Source of the DNA: Armatimonadota bacterium
GTDB taxonomy: Bacteria; Armatimonadota; Fimbriimonadia; Fimbriimonadales; Fimbriimonadaceae
NCBI GenBank assembly: GCA_029781035.1
Contig: JAKOXK010000030.1
Coordinates: 1-64,000 of the forward strand
Direction: 5' to 3'
DNA: 64,000 nt
Below are positions 35,579 through 44,213 of this stretch, one piece after another. Below the pieces are notes generated by a model, which worked only from the letters and a program-made list of their open reading frames with translations, was not told the origin of the DNA and searched no databases. Within the stretch, counting starts at the first letter, position 1, and each line of letters opens with the position of its first letter. Position numbers and translations under genes: made by a program.

Positions 35579-36517
35579 TCACTGAGTCTTACGGACTCGC
35601 GAAGGCGGGAACCAAATGAACTCGCTTTTGCCGATGATGTCCTGACGCTTGACCAAGCCCCATGCACGGCCATCGAATGATCCGTTGCGGTTGTCGCCCA
35701 TGAACAAGTAGTAGCCCTTCGGAACCGGGGCTGGCGGAGACTTGAGCCACCTTTCGGCTTCTGCCGCGCTTGTAGGGACGTAGTCGTAGGTCAAAGTCAG
35801 AGGGTCTTGCTCGAGGAACCCTCCCGTCAAGTTCCAGGTGTTTACCGTCTCGCCGTCATACCGGACGGGAACGTAGACCCCATGGTCGTTGACCAACTTG
35901 TAGTCGGCTTGTTGGACTTGGCCCCATTGGTCTCGCGGCAGGACCGGTCCGTCCGGATCGTCGTCGTGTGTATAGTCCACGTACGGCTCTTTGACCGGTC
36001 GCCCGTTCAAGTAAAGTTGCTTGTCCTTCCACTCGACAATATCGCCTGGAACACCGATCAAGCGCTTGATGAAGTTCGTGTCCGAGTCAAGCTGGCCCGG
36101 CATCAACGCTCCTTTGGGCGGCCGGAAAACGATAATGTCGCCGCGTCTGGGCTCCGTAACACGATAGACCCACTTGTTGGCGACGATGTAGTCGTTCGGG
36201 CGAAGTGTGTCGATCATAGAGCCCGACGGGATGAAGAACGTCTGGAAACAGAAAGGCCGGACCAGCATGAAGATGAAGATGCCGGCGTAGACAACGGCGT
36301 CGCTCACTTCGTTGGCGATCCGGCAGAGGCTGTAGAGCCCGTTGGCGCGGTCGTCAGGATGTGTGCCCTTCAAGGTCGGCCATACGGCCAAGCGGAGGAT
36401 TGTGAAGCAAGCAGAGAAGACGACGACGACGCTGAGCGGCACCTTGCCGATCTTGTCGACGACCGATGCAAACCCACCCGGTTGGACTTGAGCCAGCAGG
36501 TCTGCGGGGCCGAGCAC
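35579..36517 (-). CDS. lepB: Signal peptidase I (first copy)
   Basis: Membrane-bound type I leader peptidase of 312 aa that releases exported proteins from their signal peptides. Catalytic Ser is in FFIPSGSMIDTL, Lys in FIKRLIGVPGD, and box E is GYYLFMGDNRNGSFDGRAWG. A membrane helix at about residues 75-95 precedes the Ser box, and another hydrophobic stretch occurs near the N-terminus. A loop of about 70 residues between the Lys box and box E makes it longer than many homologues. GTG 36517 lies 3 nt after the rplS stop. Confidence 0.95.
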   Translation of the reverse strand: MLGPADLLAQVQPGGFASVVDKIGKVPLSVVVVFSACFTILRLAVWPTLKGTHPDDRANGLYSLCRIANEVSDAVVYAGIFIFMLVRPFCFQTFFIPSGSMIDTLRPNDYIVANKWVYRVTEPRRGDIIVFRPPKGALMPGQLDSDTNFIKRLIGVPGDIVEWKDKQLYLNGRPVKEPYVDYTHDDDPDGPVLPRDQWGQVQQADYKLVNDHGVYVPVRYDGETVNTWNLTGGFLEQDPLTLTYDYVPTSAAEAERWLKSPPAPVPKGYYLFMGDNRNGSFDGRAWGLVKRQDIIGKSEFIWFPPSRVRKTQ

Positions 36518-36520
36518 CGC

Positions 36521-36871
36521 TTAGCGCTTTTCCTCGATCCTGGCGGCTTTGCCGACTTTGTCCCGCAGGTAGTAGAGCTTAGCCCGACGGACTTTGCCGT
36601 GCCGGATGACCTCGAACTTCGCCACGTTGGGTGAGTGGACGGGAAACGTCCGTTCCACTCCGACACCGTTGCTCATCTTGCGGACGGTGATGTTTTGCGC
36701 AATCCCGCCATGCCGGACGGCGATGACGATCCCTTCGAAAATCTGGATGCGCTCCTTGCCAGCTTCACGGACCTTTACGTGCGCCCTGACTGTGTCACCG
36801 GGCTTGATCTGGGGAACGTCTTCTTTCTGATAGGTCTTGGCAACGCTGTCGAGGATCGCCTGCTTGTTCAT
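36521..36871 (-). CDS. rplS: 50S ribosomal protein L19
   Basis: 116 aa, the normal length, with family sequences [58 protein letters not shown] and [19 protein letters not shown]19 sits at the interface of the ribosomal subunits. It lies in the conserved trmD-rplS-lepB order, here with a lepB paralogue on each side. ATG 36871. Confidence 0.98.
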   Translation of the reverse strand: MNKQAILDSVAKTYQKEDVPQIKPGDTVRAHVKVREAGKERIQIFEGIVIAVRHGGIAQNITVRKMSNGVGVERTFPVHSPNVAKFEVIRHGKVRRAKLYYLRDKVGKAARIEEKR

Positions 36872-36909
36872 CGTCGTCTCCGGTGGCCCGGCGCTGGGGG
36901 CGAATAGAG

Positions 36910-36915
36910 ATTATG
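36910..36915 (-). promoter_or_regulatory. Possible -10 hexamer upstream of rplS (CATAAT)
   Basis: CATAAT on the minus strand in the 75-bp gap between lepB and rplS, 38 nt before ATG 36871. Five of six consensus bases; no -35 visible. Confidence 0.3.
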
Positions 36916-36946
36916 GCTCACGGAAGGCTTGCCGTGTTGGGTCTGG

Positions 36947-37912
36947 CTAGTCGATCTTCTTCCAACGGGCCATTGGCATCCAGACCACCTCGGCCCGACC
37001 GACCACTCGGTCTTTCGGCACGAGTCCCCAGCCCCTGCCGTCGAACGAACCGTTCCGGTTGTCGCCCATGAAGAGGTAGTAGCCGTCTGGGATCTTTGCG
37101 GGGGGCGCTTCGTACCATCTCTGGGCTTGCTCTTCCGAGGAGGGGACGTATTCCTCTGCGCAGAAGGTCAGGGGGTCTGAGCCCATCTTGGCCCTATGGT
37201 CGTAGAGGCTTTCACCACGGATCATGTCCCACTCGTTGATTGTGTGGTCGTAATACTGGACGGGCACATACTTGTCGCCTTCTTGGACGAGTTTAAAGTT
37301 CGACTGATCGATTGTCGCCCAAGTCTCAGGCTGGGCCACCGGCCCGTTCGGGCTGCCGGGAACCGTATAGTCCTGGTGTGGCTCTTGCACGAGTTTGCCG
37401 TTCCGGTAGAGCTTCTTATCCTTCCATTCGATGAGGTCGCCGGGCACGCCGATCAGGCGCTTGACGAAGAAGGTGCCCGGGTCTTGCCCGGGAAAGAGCG
37501 CTCGGAGCGGTGGTTTGAAGACGACGACTTCGCCGTGCTTCGGCTCGGTCGTGCGGTAGACGAACTTGTTGAGCAAGATGAAATCACCAACCCGCAGCGT
37601 GTCCACCATCGAGCCAGACGGAATGTAAAACGTCTGCAAGACGAACGGACGTACCAACATGAAGACGACGACCGCCGCATAGACCACGGCGTCGGCAATG
37701 CCGTCGACGAACTTGACTACAGGGTAGGCCCCGTACCGCTGGTGCCGCGCTGTGGTCATCAAGTACTTGTACAGACCGACCCGGAGCAGCGTCAGAACAA
37801 CTCCGAGGATCGCGATCTGGCTGAGAGGCGTCCTGGCAAGTTTGTCGATCATCTCGGCCGGTGTTGCGGCAGCGAGAACAGGCAATGCCGAGTGGGTCAG
37901 TGACAAATCCAT
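36947..37912 (-). CDS. lepB: Signal peptidase I (second copy)
   Basis: 321-aa paralogue of the neighbouring signal peptidase with the same layout: membrane helices at about 35-50 and 75-95, catalytic Ser in FYIPSGSMVDTL, Lys in FVKRLIGVPGD, and box E GYYLFMGDNRNGSFDGRGWG. It shares the long insertion before box E, pointing to a tandem duplication with rplS between the copies. Start ATG 37912 is 5 nt after the trmD stop, so the two are cotranscribed. Confidence 0.95.
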   Translation of the reverse strand: MDLSLTHSALPVLAAATPAEMIDKLARTPLSQIAILGVVLTLLRVGLYKYLMTTARHQRYGAYPVVKFVDGIADAVVYAAVVVFMLVRPFVLQTFYIPSGSMVDTLRVGDFILLNKFVYRTTEPKHGEVVVFKPPLRALFPGQDPGTFFVKRLIGVPGDLIEWKDKKLYRNGKLVQEPHQDYTVPGSPNGPVAQPETWATIDQSNFKLVQEGDKYVPVQYYDHTINEWDMIRGESLYDHRAKMGSDPLTFCAEEYVPSSEEQAQRWYEAPPAKIPDGYYLFMGDNRNGSFDGRGWGLVPKDRVVGRAEVVWMPMARWKKID

Positions 37913-37917
37913 GTGAG

Positions 37918-38649
37918 CTAACCTAGAAGATCAACGTCTTGGGGTGTCAGTTTTGCACCCGCGAAAAGGTCCGGACGGGATTGGCGGGTCCTCTCAAGGC
38001 TCTTTCGACGCCGCCAACGCGCGATTTCACGGTGATTGCCGCTGAGAAGGACGTCGGGCACCGACTCACCCATGAACTCGAGCGGCCTTGTGAACAGGGG
38101 GTGACCAAGCAAACCGTCACTGTGCGAGTCGTCTTCATGACTGGCAGGGTCTCCGATGGCGCCAGGCAGCAGACGCACGATCGCGTCGGTCATACAGAGG
38201 GCGGGAAGCTCGCCACCCGTCAGCACAAAATCGCCAACTGACAGTGCGTCGGTACAGAGGCACGTGCGGACACGCTCGTCGAGGCCCTCATAATGGCCGC
38301 AAACGAAGACAATGCGGTCGAGTCGGCTGAACTCCTGAGCATCGTTCTGTGTGAAGAGCCTGCCTGCCGGATCGGTGAGGACCACCCTTGTTCGCGAATT
38401 CGGAGCGCAATGGCCCGGTTGGGCCCCTATCTTCTCCAGGGCGGCCAAGACGAGTGGAGCCATCATCACCATTCCCGGACCACCGCCGTAAGGCTCGTCG
38501 TCGACAGACCGGTGCTTGTCGGTGGCGAAGTCGCGAGGGTTGGTCGCCCGGAATTCGACGAGGCCTGCAAGCGCGGCCCGTTTCGTGATGCTGTGTTCCA
38601 ACGCGGGCAGCACCATGTCGGGAAAGAGCGTTACGAAGTCGATAAGCAC
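37918..38649 (-). CDS. trmD: tRNA (guanine37-N1)-methyltransferase
   Basis: SPOUT-class enzyme that methylates G37 next to the anticodon to prevent frameshifting. From GTG 38649 the product is 243 aa. Signatures: IDFVTLFPDMV, DDEPYGGGPGMVMMA, VFVCGHYEGLDERV and SVGDFVLTGGELPALCMTDAIVRLLPG (the SAM-binding knot). GHPLFTRPLEFMGESVPDVLLSGNH also matches the family. The ORF-track start at 38799 overlaps ppk and is rejected. The order trmD-lepB-rplS-lepB resembles the common rpsP-rimM-trmD-rplS operon. Confidence 0.96.
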   Translation of the reverse strand: MLIDFVTLFPDMVLPALEHSITKRAALAGLVEFRATNPRDFATDKHRSVDDEPYGGGPGMVMMAPLVLAALEKIGAQPGHCAPNSRTRVVLTDPAGRLFTQNDAQEFSRLDRIVFVCGHYEGLDERVRTCLCTDALSVGDFVLTGGELPALCMTDAIVRLLPGAIGDPASHEDDSHSDGLLGHPLFTRPLEFMGESVPDVLLSGNHREIARWRRRKSLERTRQSRPDLFAGAKLTPQDVDLLG

Positions 38650-38674
38650 GACGCCAGAAGGGTACCGGACGACG

Positions 38675-40741
38675 TCAAGGGCACTCGACCGAGGCTGGAT
38701 GGTTGAGCAGATAGGCCTGGAGCTCAAACCCCGAGTCACAGGGTGGGTGCGCGTACCGTCCCTCACTGTCCAACGCCCAGCCCTTTCTGCAATCGTCAAA
38801 GTAACGCGTGAGCACCTGGTCGCGGAGGTAGGCGATGTGACAGGGGTCGGAGACCGGCGCGAGGACTTCGATGCGGCGGTCGAGGTTGCGGCGCATCATA
38901 TCAGCGCTTCCGATCCAGACGTCGGGTTCGCCGCCATTTTCGAAGTAGTAAATGCGACTGTGCTCGAGGAAGCGGCCGACGATGCTCACGACCTGGATGT
39001 TCTCGCTCATCCCCTTAACGCCGGGCCGCAGACAGCAGATCCCTCGGACCGCGAGTTTGACTTCGATACCTGACTCGCTCGCCTCGCAGAGCGCGTCGAT
39101 GACCTCAGGATCGACGAGCGCGTTGAGTTTGAACAGGATCCGTCCCGCTCCTTTCTCACGCTTGACTCTGATCTCGCGTTCGATCCTCTCGAGGATCCCT
39201 TCCCGGACGTTAAGGGGTGCGACCAGCAACTTGCGGTACCGGGCCTGCTTTGAAAACCCAGTCAAGAAGTTGAACATTTCAATCACGTCTTGGCAGACCT
39301 CGCGGTCGCAAGTCACGAGACCGAGATCCGTGTACCCTCGAGCGGTGAGAGGGTTGTAGTTGCCGGTTCCGATGTGGGCATAACTGCGGACTTGCTTGCC
39401 TTCTTGGCGGACGATCAGGCAGAGCTTGCAGTGGACCTTCATGTCCGGGAAGCCGTACGTGACATGGACGCCTGCGCGTTCCAGCGCTCGTGACCACACC
39501 AGGTTGTTGCCCTCGTCGAACCGGGCTTTGAGCTCCAGCATGGCAGCGACCTGCTTTCCGCTTTCGGCTGCCCTCAGAAGGCTCTGCACGATCGGAGACT
39601 CGCTGCCGACGCGGTAGAGGGTCATCTTGATCCCGATCACGTCTGAGTCATCGGCGGCAGAGGCCACCAATTCCTCAACAGGGCGAAAGCTGTCATAAGG
39701 GTGGTGTAGGAGGACGTCGCGTTCGGTGACCTCGGGGAAAAGGGAGCTTGAGCGGGTCAGTTTGGGCGACAAGTAGGGGATGTGGGGCACGTACTTGAGG
39801 TCAGGCCGATCGAGGGCCACCAACTCCCAAAGGGCCTCAAAGCCCACGTGTCCCCGCACAGCGATCGTGTCTTGGACATCCAGCGCCAGGTGTTGCCGCA
39901 GCGTGAGGATCCAATCCTTGCCCAGACTCTCCTGGTATTCGAGGAGGACGGGGTCGCCGAACCGGCGCAACTGGAGTCCTTGCTCGACAGCCGTGATCAG
40001 GTCCGCAGCCTCAATCTCTCGGATCTCGATATCGGCGTCGCGGATGACCCGGAATTTGTGCGAGGCCAGGACAAGGACACCAGGGAAGAGGAGGTCGAGG
40101 TTCTGGGCGACGACGTCTTCGAGGAACAGGAACGAACCCGGTAGGGACTCGAGGCGGACGAGACGGGGAAGGTTCGGCGGGATCTTGACCCTCGCGAGCT
40201 TGACGTCTCCATTGTCAGCGAGCTCGACTGCGAGGTTGAGGCTGCGATTCGAGATGAAGGGGAAGGTGATTGCCGGATCGAGCATCAAGGGGGTGCACAA
40301 CGGGAACACGGACGTCTCGAAGTACCGACGGGCTTCCGCCTGTTGCTCGGGAGCGAGCATGGACGGGTCTACCAGGCGGATTCCGGCCTTGTCGAGTTCG
40401 GGCATCAAGACGTCGCACCAGAGGTCGCCGGCCCGATGGCGCTGGCAAGGGGCGACCTGCGCGATCTCGGCCAACTGTTGGGCCGGGGTCAGCCCGTCAG
40501 GCGACGGCTCCGTTACGCCGAGCTCATCCTGTTCGATCAGACCGCTGACCCTGACCATGAAGAACTCGTCCATGTTCGATTCGAAGATAGCGAGGAACTT
40601 GAGGCGTTCCAGTAGGGGATTGGCGGGGTTCTCCGCTTCGGCAAGGACGCGCGAATTGAACTCCAACCAGCTCAGTTCACGGTTGATATAGCGACTGGTC
40701 CGGCGGCCCTTGAAGTCCCCCTTCCGGTTCACAGTTGACAT
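38675..40741 (-). CDS. ppk: Polyphosphate kinase 1
   Basis: 688-aa enzyme that reversibly polymerises the gamma-phosphate of ATP into polyphosphate. The N domain begins RYINRELSWLEFNSRVLAEA; LKFLAIFESNMDEFFMVRVSGL and FPFISNRSLNLAVEL follow. The autophosphorylated His is in SYAHIGTGNYNPLTARGYTD, with a second PLD-like motif near the C-terminus. Full length. The start overlaps the end of the ppx gene by 13 bp, so synthesis and breakdown of polyphosphate are cotranscribed. Confidence 0.96.
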   Translation of the reverse strand: MSTVNRKGDFKGRRTSRYINRELSWLEFNSRVLAEAENPANPLLERLKFLAIFESNMDEFFMVRVSGLIEQDELGVTEPSPDGLTPAQQLAEIAQVAPCQRHRAGDLWCDVLMPELDKAGIRLVDPSMLAPEQQAEARRYFETSVFPLCTPLMLDPAITFPFISNRSLNLAVELADNGDVKLARVKIPPNLPRLVRLESLPGSFLFLEDVVAQNLDLLFPGVLVLASHKFRVIRDADIEIREIEAADLITAVEQGLQLRRFGDPVLLEYQESLGKDWILTLRQHLALDVQDTIAVRGHVGFEALWELVALDRPDLKYVPHIPYLSPKLTRSSSLFPEVTERDVLLHHPYDSFRPVEELVASAADDSDVIGIKMTLYRVGSESPIVQSLLRAAESGKQVAAMLELKARFDEGNNLVWSRALERAGVHVTYGFPDMKVHCKLCLIVRQEGKQVRSYAHIGTGNYNPLTARGYTDLGLVTCDREVCQDVIEMFNFLTGFSKQARYRKLLVAPLNVREGILERIEREIRVKREKGAGRILFKLNALVDPEVIDALCEASESGIEVKLAVRGICCLRPGVKGMSENIQVVSIVGRFLEHSRIYYFENGGEPDVWIGSADMMRRNLDRRIEVLAPVSDPCHIAYLRDQVLTRYFDDCRKGWALDSEGRYAHPPCDSGFELQAYLLNHPASVECP

Positions 40742-41637
40742 GGCAGGATCTTGCCTTGCGACATTTCGAGAATGGCGCCTTCACGAACGCCAAACTGACT
40801 GACGGTCATCTCGGACAGATTGAATTTTTCCATCAAAGCCTTGTACACAAGCGAACCCGGCAGCAAGGTTGCGGCCCGCTTGGCCTTGACGCTGTACCGC
40901 TTGCCGATTGTCGTTTGATTAAGACGTTTGGCCACCCAAGCCATGAACTTGAGCTCCTCCAAATGGATCGTCGGGTCTCCATCGGGGTGAAGTGCCCTCC
41001 AGAGTCCGCGAGCGACGCCGCCGGAGGCCACGAGTCGTTTGACGTCGACATCACTGGGCACGGCGGACAAAGCGTCTCCGATGAGTGCCTCGGCGGCGCC
41101 GACTTGACGGGTCGTTGCCGGTTGGTGGAGAAGGGCGCGGTCGATCAACACGCCGGTTCCAATGGGCGCCGAGGTCTCGGACAGGATGTCGGCGCCCTCG
41201 CAGACGGCCACTTGGACGCTGCCCCCACCAGTCTCGGCCAGGACAAACCGTCCGTCGGAGTGGCAGTCGATCAGGGCGCCTTTGAGGCCCAGTTCGGCCT
41301 CCCGTTTTGGTTCGATGATGTCGACATCGAGCCCTGTCTCCTTCTTGATGATCTTCAGGACGTCGCGATGGTTCTCGGCCTTTCGCACGGCTTCGGTCGC
41401 AAATACGTAGATTCCGTCAGCCTTGAGCGACGCTGACTGGCTCTTGAAGGCCTTGAGGGTCGTGGTAAGGCGACTGATCAGTTCCTTGGGGATCCGGTTC
41501 TCATGGCTGACGACCTGCCCCAATGAGAGCCACTCGCTCTCATTGAGAAGCCGCCCCAAGCCGCTCGGTCCATACGACGCGACCAACAGGTGGGCCGTGT
41601 TACTGCCGATGTCGGCGGCAGCGAGCACGTTGGTCAT
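40729..41637 (-). CDS. ppx: Exopolyphosphatase / guanosine pentaphosphatase family protein
   Basis: 302-aa protein of the Ppx/GppA family (actin-like ATPase fold), removing terminal phosphate from polyphosphate or converting pppGpp to ppGpp. Motifs: AAADIGSNTAHLLVA (phosphate 1), YVFATEAVRKAENH, FVLAETGGGSVQVAV (phosphate 2) and RLVASGGVARGLW. It is the short, two-domain form without the C-terminal HD-like domain of E. coli Ppx. Its neighbour ppk favours the exopolyphosphatase role. ATG 41637. Confidence 0.9.
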   Translation of the reverse strand: MTNVLAAADIGSNTAHLLVASYGPSGLGRLLNESEWLSLGQVVSHENRIPKELISRLTTTLKAFKSQSASLKADGIYVFATEAVRKAENHRDVLKIIKKETGLDVDIIEPKREAELGLKGALIDCHSDGRFVLAETGGGSVQVAVCEGADILSETSAPIGTGVLIDRALLHQPATTRQVGAAEALIGDALSAVPSDVDVKRLVASGGVARGLWRALHPDGDPTIHLEELKFMAWVAKRLNQTTIGKRYSVKAKRAATLLPGSLVYKALMEKFNLSEMTVSQFGVREGAILEMSQGKILPCQL

Positions 41638-41693
41638 TCGGTGATTCTACTGAATCCTTTAGCCTTGTCCTCCGGCTGTGCCAAGCTGGATCC

Positions 41694-42251
41694 ATGTATG
41701 GCGAGCGACTCCAATCCGCCGTTCTCTGGGCAGCCCAACTGCACTCGGGGCAGTGGCGAGACGGGGACGTGCCGGTTCCGTATGTCTGCCATCCTTTGGA
41801 GGTGCTCACGCTTCTTCGATACGTGGGAGGCGTGACCGACGAAGACCTCTTGCTGGCGGCAGTGCTGCACGACATTCTTGAGGAGACCGTTGCGACGCGG
41901 GAAGAAATCGAAGCCGCTTTCGGCATGGAAGTCGCACAACTGGTCTCCGAGTTGACCCGGTCCGAGCCGACGCAGTCGGACATAGCCGGTCTTGGCAAAG
42001 ACGAGATCTGGGAACTCCGGTCGAGCCGACTGCTGGCCGAAATCCGATCGATGAGTCCGCGCGCTCAGACCGTCAAGTTGTGCGACCGACTCTCGAATTT
42101 GAGGGAGTCGGCTTATACCAAGAGAGGCAAGAAACGGAAGCGGTATGTCGCTCAAACTTGGAAGATCCTGGACATCGTGCCGCGTTCCACGAACCCGGCG
42201 CTTTGGGACGCGGTCAAGGCAGAGGCTGCCTGCCAGGATGCCCGACCATGA
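41694..42251 (+). CDS. HD-domain phosphohydrolase, ppGpp hydrolase-like (MESH1/SpoT type)
   Basis: 185-aa stand-alone HD protein. The metal ligands are CHPLEV (His), AAVLHDILEET (His-Asp) and VKLCDRLSNL (Asp), in the order of the SpoT/RelA hydrolase domain, with an opening LQSAVLWAAQLHSGQ matching that family. The synthetase domain is absent, as in small alarmone hydrolases. The location, divergent from ppx and overlapping the next gene by 4 bp (ATGA), fits stress-phosphate metabolism. Substrate assignment is by resemblance only. Confidence 0.82.
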   Translation: MYGERLQSAVLWAAQLHSGQWRDGDVPVPYVCHPLEVLTLLRYVGGVTDEDLLLAAVLHDILEETVATREEIEAAFGMEVAQLVSELTRSEPTQSDIAGLGKDEIWELRSSRLLAEIRSMSPRAQTVKLCDRLSNLRESAYTKRGKKRKRYVAQTWKILDIVPRSTNPALWDAVKAEAACQDARP

Positions 42252-43222
42252 GGATCCTGGGTGAAAGCGATGCCGATCCCTCTTTGATCTTGGAAAAGAC
42301 CATCGCGGTCGTCGGCTACGGCAACCAGGGAAGGGCCCATGCCTTGAACCTTCGCGACCGTGGCCTCAACGTCCGTGTCGGGGCGAGGCCGGGGAAGGGT
42401 CGCCACAGGGCATTGGACGACGGCTTTGGCCCGATGGAAGTGTCGGACGCTGTGACCGACGCCGAACTGGTCCTGATGTCGGTTCCGGACGAAGCAATGG
42501 CAGACGTCTTTCGGGACGACGTCGCGCCCTGCCTCCTACCTCGAGCGACGTTGGTCTTCGCGCACGGATTCGCCGTGACTTATGGGCTCATTCACCCACC
42601 CGAGCACGTCCGATTGTTGCTTGTGTCGCCCAGTGGCCCTGGAACGGCGGTGCGAGAGGAGTTCGTGAAGGGCTCAGGTGTCACCGCCTTTGTGGCGGCT
42701 GAGCCCGAGGACGGACTGCCGTTGGCCATCGCTTATGCTTGGGGGATCGGTTGTGCGCGAAGGGGCCTCGTTGTCACGTCGTTCAAGGAAGAGACGGAAT
42801 GTGATCTTTTCGGAGAACAGGCGGTCCTTTGTGGCGGGATGCCGGAGTTGGCGATTGCCGCGTTTGAGACGCTGGTGGAGGCTGGTTTCCAGCCAGAGGT
42901 CGCATACATGGAGTGTGTCCAACAGGTAGCGCTTCTTGCCGACCTGATCGCCACCGAGGGTATCGCTGGGATGAAAAAGCGGATCAGCGACACAGCGGAG
43001 TGGGGCTCGTATCAAACGGGGAGGCGTGTGATCGGGTCCGCAGTCCGAGATTCCCTCAGGGCCGCTCTGCAGCAAATTCAGACTGGAGTGTTTGCGAAAG
43101 AGTGGATGGAAGAAGCTCGATCGGGAAAGAAGCGACTCCTTGAAGAGCGGAACCGGAGGCGACAAGACCTTGTCGAGGAAGTCGGAAAGAGGATCCGCGG
43201 AGGGGCCCAAGACGAAGTCTGA
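42248..43222 (+). CDS. Ketol-acid reductoisomerase-like protein (IlvC family)
   Basis: 324 aa from ATG 42248, near the normal class I length; the ORF-track start at 42080 is inside the HD gene. NADPH-binding IAVVGYGNQGRAHALNL, then FAHGFAV, FKEETECDLFGEQAVLCGG and SDTAEWGSYQTGRRVI are clear IlvC signatures. Two usually invariant positions differ: the PKGPG lysine is Ser (SPSGPG) and the second metal-binding Glu in the FECxHE element is Gln (MECVQQ). IlvC makes dihydroxyisovalerate for valine and leucine; whether this copy still does is doubtful. No ilvB/ilvN lies nearby. Confidence 0.8.
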   Translation: MRILGESDADPSLILEKTIAVVGYGNQGRAHALNLRDRGLNVRVGARPGKGRHRALDDGFGPMEVSDAVTDAELVLMSVPDEAMADVFRDDVAPCLLPRATLVFAHGFAVTYGLIHPPEHVRLLLVSPSGPGTAVREEFVKGSGVTAFVAAEPEDGLPLAIAYAWGIGCARRGLVVTSFKEETECDLFGEQAVLCGGMPELAIAAFETLVEAGFQPEVAYMECVQQVALLADLIATEGIAGMKKRISDTAEWGSYQTGRRVIGSAVRDSLRAALQQIQTGVFAKEWMEEARSGKKRLLEERNRRRQDLVEEVGKRIRGGAQDEV

Positions 43223-43227
43223 TTCGA

Positions 43228-43743
43228 TCAGTCGGCGGACGAGTCCAACTGCGCCGGGCCGAAGGAACTGAATTCGAGGACAACGGTCGATTCGTCGCTC
43301 GTGCCGAGTTCCCGTGCGGGTTTGCCGAACGATCTCCGGACGACTTGTCGCCAAAACTCGATCGCTGGCCGGTTCTCGATGTTGAGGTAGACCTCGTATT
43401 CGCCAGGGTACATGTCGAAGACGCGGCGGGCCATTTCGTCTCCGATGCCTAGCCGCCGGTAGCTCCGAAGGACGAAGAAGTGCTCGACACGCCACTTGTC
43501 TCGGTCGGCAGCCCGCCCCGTCTTGTGAAGGACGATGATGCCCGCTGGCCGTCCAGCCATGTAGGCGAGGACGCGTTCGTAACGGGCCTCGTGCCAGAAC
43601 TGGTCTACCTGTCCGTTGCCGAAGTATCCAGCATGGTCCACGGGTGCGCTTTCGTATTCACTGAGATCGTGAAGGCAGAGCTGGAGCAACCTCTCGAAGA
43701 GGGCTCGGTCATCATCTGTGGCGCATACGAGTCTTAGCGGCAT
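43228..43743 (-). CDS. GNAT family N-acetyltransferase
   Basis: 171 aa. The acetyl-CoA-binding region is VEHFFVLRSYRRLGIGDEMARRVFDMYPG, preceded by a strand GIIVLHKTG; the following YEVYLNIENRPAIEFWRQVV is motif B. The start PLRLVCATDDDRALFERLLQLCLHDLSEY resembles predicted acetyltransferases of unknown substrate. Convergent with the ilvC-like gene (5 bp between stops). ATG 43743. Confidence 0.85.
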   Translation of the reverse strand: MPLRLVCATDDDRALFERLLQLCLHDLSEYESAPVDHAGYFGNGQVDQFWHEARYERVLAYMAGRPAGIIVLHKTGRAADRDKWRVEHFFVLRSYRRLGIGDEMARRVFDMYPGEYEVYLNIENRPAIEFWRQVVRRSFGKPARELGTSDESTVVLEFSSFGPAQLDSSAD

Positions 43744-43862
43744 TTCGGGACGGGCGGAGGTTCGGTTGAATCCCCCCTGGGAAGTCTGCTCGAGATGAAC
43801 TACGTAAAAAAACGCCTGCCAGTTTCCCGGTCAGGCCTGAACAATCTTCTGTCGACCGGCCC

Positions 43863-44129
43863 TCAGCTCTTCGCATTGGACAGTGCTTTGGCCAAGCGGC
43901 TCTTTCGTCTGGCCGCCTGGTTCTTGTGGATCACGCCCTTTTGCGCCGCTTTGTCGATCGCTTTGATCGCCGTGGTGGCGGCTGTCACGGTGGCCTTTGC
44001 ATCGCCGCTTTCGCCGGCTTTCTTGGCCTTCTTGACGTAAGTCTTGATGGCCGATTTGATGGCCGTGTTCTTGGCGTGAGCTTTGGTGCTTCGCCGGATG
44101 TCCTTCTTGGACGACTTCAGGTTCGCCAT
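43863..44129 (-). CDS. rpsT: 30S ribosomal protein S20
   Basis: 88 aa, typical length and composition: MANLKSSKKDIRRSTKAHAK, a helical Lys/Ala-rich body and NQAARRKSRLAKALS at the end. S20 binds 16S rRNA in the 30S body. The ribosome site AGGA lies 4 nt upstream of ATG 44129, and a minus-strand TATAAT at 44153-44158 is a plausible promoter. Confidence 0.97.
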   Translation of the reverse strand: MANLKSSKKDIRRSTKAHAKNTAIKSAIKTYVKKAKKAGESGDAKATVTAATTAIKAIDKAAQKGVIHKNQAARRKSRLAKALSNAKS

Positions 44130-44152
44130 GGATTCCTCAGAGTTGGATGTGA

Positions 44153-44158
44153 ATTATA
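44153..44158 (-). promoter_or_regulatory. -10 hexamer TATAAT of rpsT
   Basis: Perfect TATAAT on the minus strand, 23 nt upstream of the rpsT ATG. The terminator stem of the upstream gene occupies the spacer and -35 position. Confidence 0.5.
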
Positions 44159-44164
44159 GCAGAA

Positions 44165-44205
44165 GCGGCCGCTCCGACTGGTCCGCTATGGGACGGAGCG
44201 GCCGC
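44165..44205 (-). terminator. Perfect 12-bp inverted repeat, terminator of the 613-aa gene
   Basis: GCGGCCGCTCCG pairs perfectly with CGGAGCGGCCGC across a 17-nt loop, 8 nt beyond the stop of the minus-strand gene. It is followed on that strand by TTCTGCTATAATT. Confidence 0.65.
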
Positions 44206-44213
44206 ACAACGGT

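Noticed and set aside
39780-40691. 303-aa plus-strand ORF
   Set aside because: Shadow of ppk1; Ser/Arg/Thr-rich antisense translation.
43795-44040. 81-aa plus-strand ORF with hydrophobic end
   Set aside because: Antisense of rpsT; its hydrophobicity comes from reversed Lys/Ala codons.
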